A stretch of DNA of 64,000 nt from Massilia sp. Mn16-1_5 (GCF_004798585.1 NZ_PPXQ01000020.1:1-64000), one strand, 5' to 3'; numbered from the stretch's first letter, positions 54,133 through 62,444 are shown. Numbers and translations: made by a program. Notes: a model not told the origin generated them from the letters alone.

Positions 54133-54576
54133 ATGGCTCCGATGTCTGTCTACCGCCAATTGCAAGAGCTCAGTGACAAAAAACGTCCCGTGGCACGACT
54201 TGTCGTGGCAGCGCTGCTCGTAGCTTCTGTTTTGGCATGTACATTCGCTGTCTGGGAACTATGGACATCCAGACGCGACCGCCTCGAAAGCGCGGCCGTT
54301 GCTACGTCAAATATGGCGCGTATCCTGGCCTTGCATGCGCAGACAACATTCAAAGCGGCCGATCTCGTCCTGGAAGACATGGTTGAGCGTGCAGAGCGTG
54401 AGCAACTAGGTGCTTCTGCTCGAGACCGGTTACGTGATCATCTGGAGCGCGTCGCTGGCAAGGCGCGGGAATTGCACGGCCTTTTTGTCTATGATGAACA
54501 CGGTGAATGGGTGTCCACTTCCCTGGGGCGACCTGTTAAAGCAAATAATTCGGATCGCGAGTACTTCAAGTATCAC
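54133..54576 (+). pseudogene. 5' part of the split diguanylate cyclase
   Basis: The 148 codons begin MAPMSVYRQLQELSDKK, with a transmembrane helix (LVVAALLVASVLACTFAV) and the first half of a dCACHE domain up to NSDREYFKYH. The frame then picks up 15 foreign residues and stops at 54624. With the part at 52504-53643 the whole cyclase would be 527 residues. The stop (TGA) overlaps an ATG of the GAF fragment, so that fragment could be reinitiated. Confidence 0.87.
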
Positions 54577-55070
54577 CCTCCACGGCTGCTTATCCGCTCT
54601 CTCAGGACGAAGCCGAGCGCCTGATGGCGGTAGAGGCTTCAAAGATGGCCAATGTTCATCCTGACGCTAACATGGCACGTATTGCACACCTTGCCTCACT
54701 GGCGACGAATTCACCGATCGCGCTTGTATCGATCCTAAGTTCAACGATTCAATGGTGCAAAGCCTCGTTAGGACTACCGATCGTCCAAACCAAAAGGGAA
54801 TGGAGCTTTTGTACCTACACCATCCTGCAAAGCGTTCCTTTTATTGTCGAAGATGCAAGGAGAGATACGCGCTTTAACACCTCTCCATTAGTGCTGGCAG
54901 GTTCCAAGGTGTCCTTCTACGCTGGAGTAGCCTTGCACGATAGGGATGGGATGGCCATCGGGACACTATGCGTGATGGATCGTGAGCCACGCAAATTGCG
55001 CGTCGCAGAACTGGACGCCCTTGTCGACTTGGCAGCCATTGCCAGTAAACATCTCGCTTCAAGCGAATAG
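54576..55070 (+). pseudogene. 3' part of the split HTH-GAF regulator
   Basis: These 164 codons (PSTAAYPLSQDEAERLMAVE onward) form a GAF domain with SPIALVSILSSTIQWCKASL, FCTYTILQSVPFIVEDARR and VSFYAGVALHDRDGMAIGTL. The first ATG in frame is at 54624, giving a 148-residue protein lacking the HTH. In the restored form the full regulator is 242 residues. The ligand is unknown. Confidence 0.85.
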
Positions 55071-55169
55071 CAAATCGCCGGCAGCGCGCAAAGCTGAGGT
55101 AATCAAAAGAGCGCGTACAACTCATATGGTTTTGCCGCGACGAGTGCGCCCCGCTCTGCCACGTTAAAA

Positions 55170-55266
55170 GCGCCTGACAAAACAGCCAGGACTGCGTTGC
55201 AGCGCCTCGCCATACCCTCGTACTGCCTTCGGCGCTGCGCCTTGCCCTGACAGCTTTGTTAGGCAC
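55170..55266. repeat. About 100-bp dispersed inverted-repeat element, copy 2
   Basis: Arms at 55170-55191 and 55245-55266 (16 of 22 complementary) surround a core. Its core matches copy 1 at 18075-18175 read on the other strand, sharing GCGTTGCA, CTCGCC, CGTACTG, CTTCG and TGCGCCTTGCCCTGA blocks in the same order. It fills most of the 254-bp gap between the GAF fragment and the next gene. One copy is in core DNA, the other in the island. Confidence 0.75.
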
Positions 55267-55324
55267 TCTACAGCGGGTGAACCGAGGGTCCGGATGATGT
55301 GGCCAGATGAGGCGACGCCCCAAG

Positions 55325-55885
55325 CTAGTAGCCCTTGATTACTTTCAGCCCGCGGCCTTGAATCTTTGCCGACTCATCAATGCGTATGCAAAGACGCGCG
55401 GCACCAGCAGAGTCAACGCAAGGCTGAACGTTCGCACGAGCCCCATCATACGTCAGCTTTGAGAGCGTCGCTTCTAACTGAGCCTTCTCCATGCGCATGG
55501 CAACGATCTGGTCGTGATTTGGCAGTATCCAGAACGCCAAGGCAGCAACTCCCGTAGCAAATGCAGCGATCACGATAAGGGCACCGCCATAGATATTCTG
55601 GCGAGCTAGCTTTGTCGCTTCTTCATAGGCCTTGGCAGCACGATCAGCATGGGCATTGGCGTTTGTCCAGCGCGATGCAATTGCTGTGGCGGCCTTGGCA
55701 GCCGCATCGGGCAGTTTCTCATCAAGACGGAGGGCGATCGCCTCGGGTAATCGCTCGCAGCTAAGTTCAAGCGTTGCGGCAGCTTGGGAGACTTTAGCGT
55801 GAGTAGCCTGTGCATGATCAAAATTTTTCTTGGCCGCGTTCCAAAGCGAATAAATAACTTGCGACGTCGTTGGTTGCTCACTCAT
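55325..55885 (-). CDS. Hypothetical membrane-anchored coiled-coil protein
   Basis: A 186-residue protein. Residues 1-90 are helical and probably coiled (FDHAQATHAKVSQAAATLEL, AAAKAATAIASRWTNANAHA). One transmembrane segment lies near 98-122 (GGALIVIAAFATGVAALAFW), and the C-terminal part (CVDSAGAARLCIRIDESAKI) would be on the other side. The layout resembles small plasmid mobilisation or membrane-tether proteins, but no family is recognised. It is 1 nt downstream of the next gene's stop, so the two form an operon. Confidence 0.7.
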   Translation of the reverse strand: MSEQPTTSQVIYSLWNAAKKNFDHAQATHAKVSQAAATLELSCERLPEAIALRLDEKLPDAAAKAATAIASRWTNANAHADRAAKAYEEATKLARQNIYGGALIVIAAFATGVAALAFWILPNHDQIVAMRMEKAQLEATLSKLTYDGARANVQPCVDSAGAARLCIRIDESAKIQGRGLKVIKGY

Positions 55886-55886
55886 A

Positions 55887-56756
55887 TCAGCGTCCCGGTG
55901 GTTTCATGGATGGCCCCGTGCGCTGTAATGTCAGCTCGGCCGCCTGCTCACGCCCCTGCTCAATTGCGAGCGTTATCTGCTGCTCTTGGTTGATTTGATG
56001 ACCATACTGAAGATTCAGGTCACGAATATCGGACAGCGCAATGAACTCGAGCTTTCCCTGCGGGGTGACGTGAACCATCAGTCCCGCTCCGGAAGCATCG
56101 CTGGCGCTTGCCAGTTCGCCAACCAACTGCAAGTATTGACTAACCTGTGGGGCAGTTGGCTCAACGTCAGAAGGGCTCAACGCGCTAGATGTGAACTGGT
56201 CGATGTAATCGGCCATGGATACCTGCGTCGCACCCGCATGTCCCATGTCCACAAAAGGTGACAATCGCAGATCGATCCCCCGCCCAGGGTGACCCACAAT
56301 CTCGGCGAACCAGTGTACTTGCCGGGAAACAGGGAGAAACTGAGGATGGTCAGCAAGGACATCACGAAGCGCGTCGCGCTTGATGATGTCCTTTGAACGA
56401 TCGGCGTTCTCCCTTTTGAACTCAAGCAAGCGACACACCCCAGGGAAAGTGAGCCATACATCTGCAAGGAGGGGATCCAGAGGTGTCTGCTGCGTGTTGT
56501 TGATGCTCGCAGCGGGAATGTGAAGGTCGGCTTTGCGGCCAAGCGAGACACCCATTCCGTATAGAAAATTACCGATGACAATATTTTCGTAGGGTGTACG
56601 CAGGATTTTTTTCGAAAAAGTCACTTGGTCTATGGTGTTATAAGCAGGTCTCATTGTCTCATGATTGCCGCCAAGTAACACCAGAGGCGGTCCTACATTG
56701 CTTTTTTTCGTTTTCTGGCCGTGACTATGATGTGGCTTCTTGCGGTTGCCACTCAC
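55887..56756 (-). CDS. Hypothetical protein with a possible PD-(D/E)XK motif
   Basis: A 289-residue protein with a basic start (GNRKKPHHSHGQKTKKSN). It contains DVWLTFPGVCRLLEFKREN (about residues 99-117), where an aspartate is followed 12 residues later by ExK, the spacing of PD-(D/E)XK nucleases. VHWFAEIVGH and MADYIDQFTSS follow. This is a suggestion from one motif; no family is recognised. It heads the two-gene minus operon and is divergent from the DnaG-PLD gene 167 bp away. Confidence 0.7.
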   Translation of the reverse strand: MSGNRKKPHHSHGQKTKKSNVGPPLVLLGGNHETMRPAYNTIDQVTFSKKILRTPYENIVIGNFLYGMGVSLGRKADLHIPAASINNTQQTPLDPLLADVWLTFPGVCRLLEFKRENADRSKDIIKRDALRDVLADHPQFLPVSRQVHWFAEIVGHPGRGIDLRLSPFVDMGHAGATQVSMADYIDQFTSSALSPSDVEPTAPQVSQYLQLVGELASASDASGAGLMVHVTPQGKLEFIALSDIRDLNLQYGHQINQEQQITLAIEQGREQAAELTLQRTGPSMKPPGR

Positions 56757-56922
56757 CTGAGCGGTGAAGCAATTGTTACTACTCAGGACTGAAGCGCACC
56801 GCGTCTAGGCAATTAACAAATTGGCCCGGTGGGCGGACAAGTTACGCATTTGCACTATGATGGCATAATGCCCTTGCACGCCACCCGCTTACAAATGAGC
56901 GAAGACTTGACCGCTCAGCCTT

Positions 56923-58728
56923 ATGATTCCCCAAGACTATATCCAGCAATTAGTGTTAAAAGCCGACATTGCCGAGATCATCGGTCGGGTAGTTTCGCTC
57001 AAGCGCGTCAAAATGAATTTCGTTGGACGCTGCCCGTTTCATCAGAAAGAAGCTCCTGACGAAGCGTCAGATGTGATTGCCTTCACGGTTTCTCCCGTCA
57101 AGCGTTTCTACCACTGTTTTTCATGCGGCGCGCATGGCAGCGTGATCGGCTTCATGATGAAGTTTAACGGTCTGTCATTCCGGGACGCAGTTTCGCAGCT
57201 AGCAGTAGCTGCTGCGATGGATCCACCTCCCGAGGCCGAGCCCAGCCGCATCAACCAGTCTACAGAAATGAGGCAGATGAGGGAGACGCTCGAGACAGCG
57301 CTGCGCTATTACCAAGGCGAACTGCCTGGAGCGGACAAGGCGATTACTCTGCTCAAGGGCGCCGGCATTTCTGGCGCGACGGCGAAACGCTTTCGCATTG
57401 GCTATGCGCCAGACAGCTGGGACAATTTGGCATCGGTATTCGGGCACAGCTATCGCACACGCTGTGCAGAAGCAGGCCTGGTGGTTGTCAAGGAGGAAGA
57501 CGGCAAGGCGTACGATCGGCTACGCGACCGGATCATCTTTCCGACCGTCAATGGCCGTGACCAGGTGCTCGGCTTGTCCGGTCTTGCAGTATCGACACGA
57601 CCGCATATCGCACAATACTTGCGTAACACCGCCCAGCCGAAGAAGCGTCGCCAGTCTGGCGGCGCTGATACCATTGGCCCTGGCGCCGAGGACAAGGGCA
57701 GCATGTTCGGGCTGCAGCAGGCGATCGTGGGCATGCGGGCGGAAGGCTTCGCTGTGCTCGTGCAGGACTGCCTGGATGTCCTGCGGCTACATGAAGCAGG
57801 ATTACGCAATGCGGTGGCCCCATCGGTTGCCGGCAAAATGCGCACCGAAAATCTGACCCGACTATTTCGAAGCACCGCAGTGGTGACCCTGTGTTACCCG
57901 CGTACCCAGCGCGGCGCACGCGACGCTTGGGCTGCCATGCAGGCGGCCCTTCCAGCATTGCGCGATGATGTGCAAGTGCGCTTCGCCTTAATGCCTGAAG
58001 GCCTGGGCCCAGGTGATGTACTGCGGCAGACCGATGGCGCCGCGTTGTTTCGGTTGCTGCTCGATGCAGCTGTTCCACTGTCGCAGTATTTTCTGCAGGG
58101 ACTCGCCTCGCAGGCCGATTTCCGGTCAATCGAAGGCCGCTCCAAAGTGCTCGGTACGGCCGATCAGATGCTTGAGCGGGTCGTCGCGCCGAACTTTAAA
58201 GCCCAGCTGGCCGACGCGGTACAACAGCTCGTTGACGACCAGCTCGAATTGCTGGACTCGGTCGATGAACATGATCACTGGCTTGCGAACGCCATCCGCA
58301 CAGCAAACTCGCGCCTGGTGATCGTTTCACCCTGGGTGACCAGTGCGGGCATTCACCGGTTCAATCTGTGCGCCAATATTGCAACGGCCATCGCGCGCGG
58401 TGTCAGGGTCGACATTTATACCGACCCTGAGTTCAACACGCAACTACGGCGGCGTTCGCCCGCAGCGCAAGCTTTAGGTGCCAGCGCTGAGCGCGAACTG
58501 CAGCAAGCGGGAGCATACCTGCACCGCGTACCGCGCATGCACAGCAAGATCGTCGGCATTGACGATCATGCATTATGTATCGGCTCGTTCAACTGGTTGA
58601 GCGCAGCTAAAAGCGGGAGCTATCGACGGCACGAAGTGTCGCTCGTCCATCGGCATGGCGACGTCGGGATCAGGATTGCGGGACTGTTGGCCACACTGAA
58701 CGCGGGCCGCGACATGAACACGGCGTGA
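56923..58728 (+). CDS. DnaG-like protein with degraded TOPRIM and C-terminal PLD nuclease motif
   Basis: A 601-residue protein. It starts MIPQDYIQQLVLKADIAEII like DnaG, with a CHC2 zinc finger (C37, H40, C65, C68), here containing an extra insertion of about 5-10 residues. A primase-like middle with a TOPRIM-like region (GSMFGLQQAIVGMRAEGFAV, then LVQDCLDVLRLHE) follows. The usual catalytic glutamate (VEGYMD) is replaced by VQD, and the DxD (FDGD) by CYPRTQRG, so primer synthesis is unlikely. The C-terminus has VIVSPWVTSAGI and HSKIVGIDDHALCIGSFNW, an intact HxKx4D PLD motif (H540, K542). No strong ribosome-binding site is seen. Probable defence or plasmid-control protein (inference). Confidence 0.85.
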   Translation: MIPQDYIQQLVLKADIAEIIGRVVSLKRVKMNFVGRCPFHQKEAPDEASDVIAFTVSPVKRFYHCFSCGAHGSVIGFMMKFNGLSFRDAVSQLAVAAAMDPPPEAEPSRINQSTEMRQMRETLETALRYYQGELPGADKAITLLKGAGISGATAKRFRIGYAPDSWDNLASVFGHSYRTRCAEAGLVVVKEEDGKAYDRLRDRIIFPTVNGRDQVLGLSGLAVSTRPHIAQYLRNTAQPKKRRQSGGADTIGPGAEDKGSMFGLQQAIVGMRAEGFAVLVQDCLDVLRLHEAGLRNAVAPSVAGKMRTENLTRLFRSTAVVTLCYPRTQRGARDAWAAMQAALPALRDDVQVRFALMPEGLGPGDVLRQTDGAALFRLLLDAAVPLSQYFLQGLASQADFRSIEGRSKVLGTADQMLERVVAPNFKAQLADAVQQLVDDQLELLDSVDEHDHWLANAIRTANSRLVIVSPWVTSAGIHRFNLCANIATAIARGVRVDIYTDPEFNTQLRRRSPAAQALGASAERELQQAGAYLHRVPRMHSKIVGIDDHALCIGSFNWLSAAKSGSYRRHEVSLVHRHGDVGIRIAGLLATLNAGRDMNTA

Positions 58729-59155
58729 GCATCAAAGTCCATCCGATGAGGTAGAGCAACTGAGCATGCCGACTTGGCGGGAACTTAAGCGGCTTGGATT
58801 AAGCTTTCAGTACTTACAAGGACATGAACCCTGCATTTCGCCAACACGTGCATTGATATCCGCTTTGTTTCTTGGAATCGGTCAGCCTCAATCCCTCGCT
58901 TCGCTCGCTCGCACACTTCAGTCGGCAGATATTGTAGAAACTGACGCGAATGACGAGCACTTCTAGCTTGTACAACACCTTGACCAGTTCAAGAAAGCCC
59001 CCTCGGCCGTGATCGACAACTGTGAAGATTCTGTTGCTGCGTTCTCCAATAACTATTGGTGCGCGTACTTTGCAAGCACCGCTTACCATACCTGCACGAG
59101 GGCATGCTGTTTAGCGGGCGACAGCAACAGGATGATTTCGTCCAGCCGAAACGGT
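58729..59155. other. Intergenic, no gene recognised
   Basis: About 430 bp after the DnaG-PLD gene. A 66-codon frame (58766-58966) lacks a ribosome-binding site and any family signal, so it is not called. No repeat or fold is evident. Confidence 0.35.
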
Positions 59156-59509
59156 CTACCGACGATCTACCCGGATAGCCGATTCGAGTTGAGCCAAGGT
59201 ACAGGGCATTAACAGCTGGGCGTCGACGCAGCTGCTCTTCGACGGGCACAAGGTCGTGACAACAGGCCCCCACAACACTAGTCTCGCTAAAGGCTGCACT
59301 CTTTTTGATTGCTCCGCGGTGAGAAGGGGATCTTTATTACTGCTGAGCGTACTCACAACTATCAGCTCAAACACCTGACTCTCTAGAGCTTGGCGGAGGC
59401 TCTTGACATCGCCAAGGCAGCGGACCTCGCAATTGACGGTCTCGAGCAAGAGTTTCATTGTCCCTTGGGACAATGGATTCTGTTCCACTAAAAGTGTAAG
59501 CATCATCAT
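59156..59509 (-). CDS. Degenerate receiver-like protein
   Basis: A 117-residue protein whose fold pattern follows a response-regulator receiver: MLTLLVEQNPLSQGTMKLLL (where VDDN would be), SLRQALESQVFELIVVSTLS (where the acceptor aspartate would be), and VLWGPVVTT. The acidic pocket is changed to EQN and the acceptor Asp to Ser, so it cannot be phosphorylated normally. It may be a pseudo-receiver. Start could be at 59509 or six bases later. Confidence 0.6.
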   Translation of the reverse strand: MMMLTLLVEQNPLSQGTMKLLLETVNCEVRCLGDVKSLRQALESQVFELIVVSTLSSNKDPLLTAEQSKRVQPLARLVLWGPVVTTLCPSKSSCVDAQLLMPCTLAQLESAIRVDRR

Positions 59510-59615
59510 CGAACCCGCTGACGTTTTCCCTAGCCAAATTTGGAAGGAGCACGATCGTATGAAGTATTGGGCGCAGGTGAGGCTGTACGTTCGACTTTTT
59601 ACAAAAACAGCCGGC

Positions 59616-60314
59616 TTACAAGGTCACCCATTTTCCGGTGTACAGAATCGGCCCAGTCGGTCCACTTGGGTCTGGCGAACCGCCCTGTGGCTCAAGCGAA
59701 ACCGCCAGTAGCACGGCATCCTTGCCAATGTCTTCAGTGTCGAGTGCGAGGGAGGTGACTTGATCGTTGGATAGCAGTCCAAGGGACCGTGGCGTGCCAG
59801 AAGCGTTAATCGCCCAAAGCTGCAAGGTACGATTGCCTGGAACGGATATGCTGCCAGCGACATTGACCCTGAGCCGGCGTTGGCGACTGTCTGCAGACAC
59901 AATGAACGCGGTTTGTGCCTTCTCGTCGTTCAAGGCAGCGATGCGATCGATCCTTTGCTCTTGACGAGGCAACGTGAAGCTGAGCACGAGCGTCACCGCA
60001 ATTGCACCTAGCCCAAGTGCAAAACCACCCCAAACCGAAATTGCTTTAATTTTCCGAAACGCCCACGAAGGTGCGTTTTTATTCAGGCCCAGCCGTTTTT
60101 CGATGTTGCGCCAAACGCGCGCTGGAGCGGCAATCGGCCGCGGCAGCTCAGCTATGGCACTGAAGTGGCGGTGCCAGCTATTGACCATGTCTCGTAGCTC
60201 GCTATCGTCGTCGAGCCATTGTTCAAAGCGGCGACGAGACCTGCCTTCAAGCGTGCCCAGGGCGTACGCGGCGGCCAGTCGGTCTCGCAAAACTCGATTG
60301 TCCGTCGGCCTCAT
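59616..60314 (-). CDS. Anti-sigma factor (RskA-type)
   Basis: A 232-residue membrane protein. The N-terminal zinc-less anti-sigma domain (LAAAYALGTLEGRSRRRFEQ) binds the ECF sigma. One transmembrane helix (WGGFALGLGAIAVTLVLSF, about residues 95-113) follows, then a periplasmic domain with FIVSADSRQRRLRVNVAG and NRTLQLWAIN, as in RskA/anti-SigK proteins. Its start overlaps the sigma gene stop by 4 nt (ATGA). Confidence 0.9.
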   Translation of the reverse strand: MRPTDNRVLRDRLAAAYALGTLEGRSRRRFEQWLDDDSELRDMVNSWHRHFSAIAELPRPIAAPARVWRNIEKRLGLNKNAPSWAFRKIKAISVWGGFALGLGAIAVTLVLSFTLPRQEQRIDRIAALNDEKAQTAFIVSADSRQRRLRVNVAGSISVPGNRTLQLWAINASGTPRSLGLLSNDQVTSLALDTEDIGKDAVLLAVSLEPQGGSPDPSGPTGPILYTGKWVTL

Positions 60315-60895
60315 GCTGCTACTCGCTTAGTTAGACAAGCCTTGAGCTTTTCCAATCCACGCCGTACCCAAGTCTTGATCGTTCCAATAGGCAGATCCAG
60401 TTGGAGTGCGGCTTCACTGTGCGACAAACCAAAGTAATAAACGATGCCAATGGTTTGCCGCTGTCTGCTGTCGAGCTTTGACATACAGTATGCTAAAGCA
60501 CGCGCATCGTCCGATAGCTGTATCCGGGACAGCGGCCCGGGCGCCGGATCGTGCAAGGCGCTCGCAATATCGTCCTCGAATTGTTCGCTGTCGATTGCGA
60601 CTGTGTCTACGTGACGGCGATAAATGTCGAGCGCCTTGTTGCGAACGATCGCACTCATCCAGGTCATCGGCGCTGCCAGATGCGCCTGGTAGTCCATTGC
60701 CGCATGCCAGATCGAAACATACCCCTCCTGCAGGGCCTCCTCGGCAAGCTCTTCTTTCTTCAATATGCGCATGGCCAAACCAAACAGTTTCGCTGACGTC
60801 GAGTCATAAAGAGTTCGAAAGGCGGTTGCGTCGTGCAAGCCTACGCGCCCAAGCAGCTGGCGTAGCTGCTCATTACTGCCGATGTCATCGATCAC
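60311..60895 (-). CDS. ECF-type RNA polymerase sigma factor
   Basis: A 194-residue extracytoplasmic-function sigma factor. Region 2 is LFGLAMRILKKEELAEEALQ, then YVSIWHAAM and APMTWMSAIVRNKALDIYRR. Region 4 has LDSRQRQTIGIVYYFGLSHS, then EAALQLDLPIGTIKTWVRRG. This is the SigK-like group paired with RskA-type anti-sigma factors. Target promoters are not known, and no autoregulatory motif was identified. Confidence 0.93.
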   Translation of the reverse strand: MIDDIGSNEQLRQLLGRVGLHDATAFRTLYDSTSAKLFGLAMRILKKEELAEEALQEGYVSIWHAAMDYQAHLAAPMTWMSAIVRNKALDIYRRHVDTVAIDSEQFEDDIASALHDPAPGPLSRIQLSDDARALAYCMSKLDSRQRQTIGIVYYFGLSHSEAALQLDLPIGTIKTWVRRGLEKLKACLTKRVAA

Positions 60896-61046
60896 AATAG
60901 CCTTTTATAGAGTTGCCATAATTACCACTAAGCTATTGTAGCCCGACAGTGCCGGCGCTCCAGTTGAACTCTGTATCAAGTTCATTCGTTGCTTACAAAA
61001 ATGTTCATGTAAAACGCAGAAGGTATTTTCAAGCTAACGTCTGTTC

Positions 61047-62444
61047 TCAATAATTTGCTTCCTCGTCGGCTGCGCTTTGGCGGAGTTTGGGTCGTTCGCG
61101 TCCTGCCGCATGCAGGTTGTGCTTGCTTAGCAAGCGGTACATCGTTGTGCGCGACACTCCGAGCCGGCGCGCGGCCAGGCTGACGTTTCGGCTACTCCTC
61201 TCAAGACACTCTCGTAGTGCCTGCTGCTCAGCGCGCAGACGTGTCTCATCGAGCTCAGCTTCGTGTGTAAGCGCAGCCGGCGACAAAAAGCCCAAATCCT
61301 CAGGCCTGATCAGGCGTCCTTCAGCCATGACTAACGCTCGGCGTACGCGATTGATGAGTTCTCGCACGTTACCTGGCCAATCATGCTCAGCGATCGCTTT
61401 CAAGGCCGCCTCCGAATAGCCCTTGAGCCGAAATGCTTTGTCACTCGCATAGGTGACGAAGAAGTGCTCGGCCAGTAGCGTCAAGTCATCACCGCGCTCC
61501 CGTAGCGCCGGCACCGTAAGTGGAAGAACAGACAGCCGATAGTAAAGATCTTGGCGAAACATTCCTTTTGCAACGGCCTGCTCGAGCTTCACATGCGACG
61601 CTGCAATGACACGTACGTCGACAGGAACAGCGCACGTGCTACCAAGCCGAGTAATCGTCTTTTCCTGGAGAAAGCGCAGTAAATTGGCTTGCAGCTCGTT
61701 TGGAAGATCACCGATCTCGTCAAGAAAGAGCGTTCCCCCGTTTGCCGATTCTATAAGACCGACCTTATCGCGCGTTGCCCCAGTGAAAGCGCCGCGTTCG
61801 TATCCGAAAAGCTCTGACTGAATCAAGGACGGTGCGATGGCGCCACAGTTGATAGGAACAAAGGGCTGCCCCACACGACTCGATTTAAGATGAATTGCCT
61901 GGGCAGCGAGCTCTTTTCCGGTACCGCTTTCACCCCAGATCAAGACAGGAGCGGTGACTCGGGCGGCGCGTCCTATATGGTCCCGTAACCTAGTAATGGC
62001 CGCACTGTGCCCGAGAATGGCTGACATGCCACGACCGGCTGTCGCTTGCGGCAAAGCGCGATACAACTGTGCTCGGCCGTAAGCGTGTCCAAGCGTGTAC
62101 GTCAGGCGGACCGGATCGATTGGCAGCGTGTGATAGTCGTACAAATGCTCGCTGATGAGTTCTTGCGAGCCATCCTTGTTTAGATGGGCCTCGGCATACA
62201 CCCCCACCCACTCAACAGTGTGGTTAGTGATTAGAAAGGTTTTGATATCGGCGCTCATGCCAAGGCGTCGATCGTGGACAAACAATCCAACGATGTAACG
62301 CTCATCGCTTAACTCTCTTTGCGCATCGTCAAAGTTCGAGACAGACCGTACATCCCAAGCGATCAAAGCCTGGCGCAGCAGTTGTGCTTGCGTGTCGTCC
62401 GAAACAATACAAAGCACTTTCCTGTTCATTCGTTCTTCAAGCAT
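61047..62444 (-). CDS. Sigma-54-dependent activator, VpsR-like
   Basis: A 465-residue activator. The N-terminal domain (1-125) is VpsR-like, receiver-related but not a standard phospho-acceptor (KVLCIVSDDTQAQLLRQAL). The AAA+ domain has Walker A GESGTGKE (171-178), GAFTGA (218-223) and GGTLFLDEIG (236-245). A Fis-type helix-turn-helix ends the protein (LAARRLGVSRTTMYRLLSKH). VpsR relatives activate exopolysaccharide and respond to c-di-GMP. The start may be 62444 or 62429. Confidence 0.9.
   Translation of the reverse strand: MLEERMNRKVLCIVSDDTQAQLLRQALIAWDVRSVSNFDDAQRELSDERYIVGLFVHDRRLGMSADIKTFLITNHTVEWVGVYAEAHLNKDGSQELISEHLYDYHTLPIDPVRLTYTLGHAYGRAQLYRALPQATAGRGMSAILGHSAAITRLRDHIGRAARVTAPVLIWGESGTGKELAAQAIHLKSSRVGQPFVPINCGAIAPSLIQSELFGYERGAFTGATRDKVGLIESANGGTLFLDEIGDLPNELQANLLRFLQEKTITRLGSTCAVPVDVRVIAASHVKLEQAVAKGMFRQDLYYRLSVLPLTVPALRERGDDLTLLAEHFFVTYASDKAFRLKGYSEAALKAIAEHDWPGNVRELINRVRRALVMAEGRLIRPEDLGFLSPAALTHEAELDETRLRAEQQALRECLERSSRNVSLAARRLGVSRTTMYRLLSKHNLHAAGRERPKLRQSAADEEANY

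Larger units (their letters stand above)
53644..54576. other. Inverted segment carrying the 5' ends of two genes
   Basis: The segment lies between CAC trinucleotides (minus strand 53646-53644, plus strand 54574-54576). Turning it over joins the plus-strand YFKYH end to the minus-strand RSHADR start, and the minus-strand PEYLP end to the plus-strand STAAYPLSQDE. Both joins are in frame and both proteins match their families across the join. The inside holds the first 148 codons of the cyclase, the first 78 of the regulator and the 254-bp divergent promoter region. No recombinase is adjacent. Confidence 0.85.

Noticed and set aside
53638..54590. Crossing over in the AGTATC register of the imperfect inverted repeat
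   Set aside because: In that register both the cyclase and the HTH-GAF reading frames are shifted by one base, while CAC-to-CAC restores both.
58766..58966. A 66-codon plus-strand frame after the DnaG-PLD gene
   Set aside because: No ribosome-binding site, no family signal, and it overlaps other short frames.
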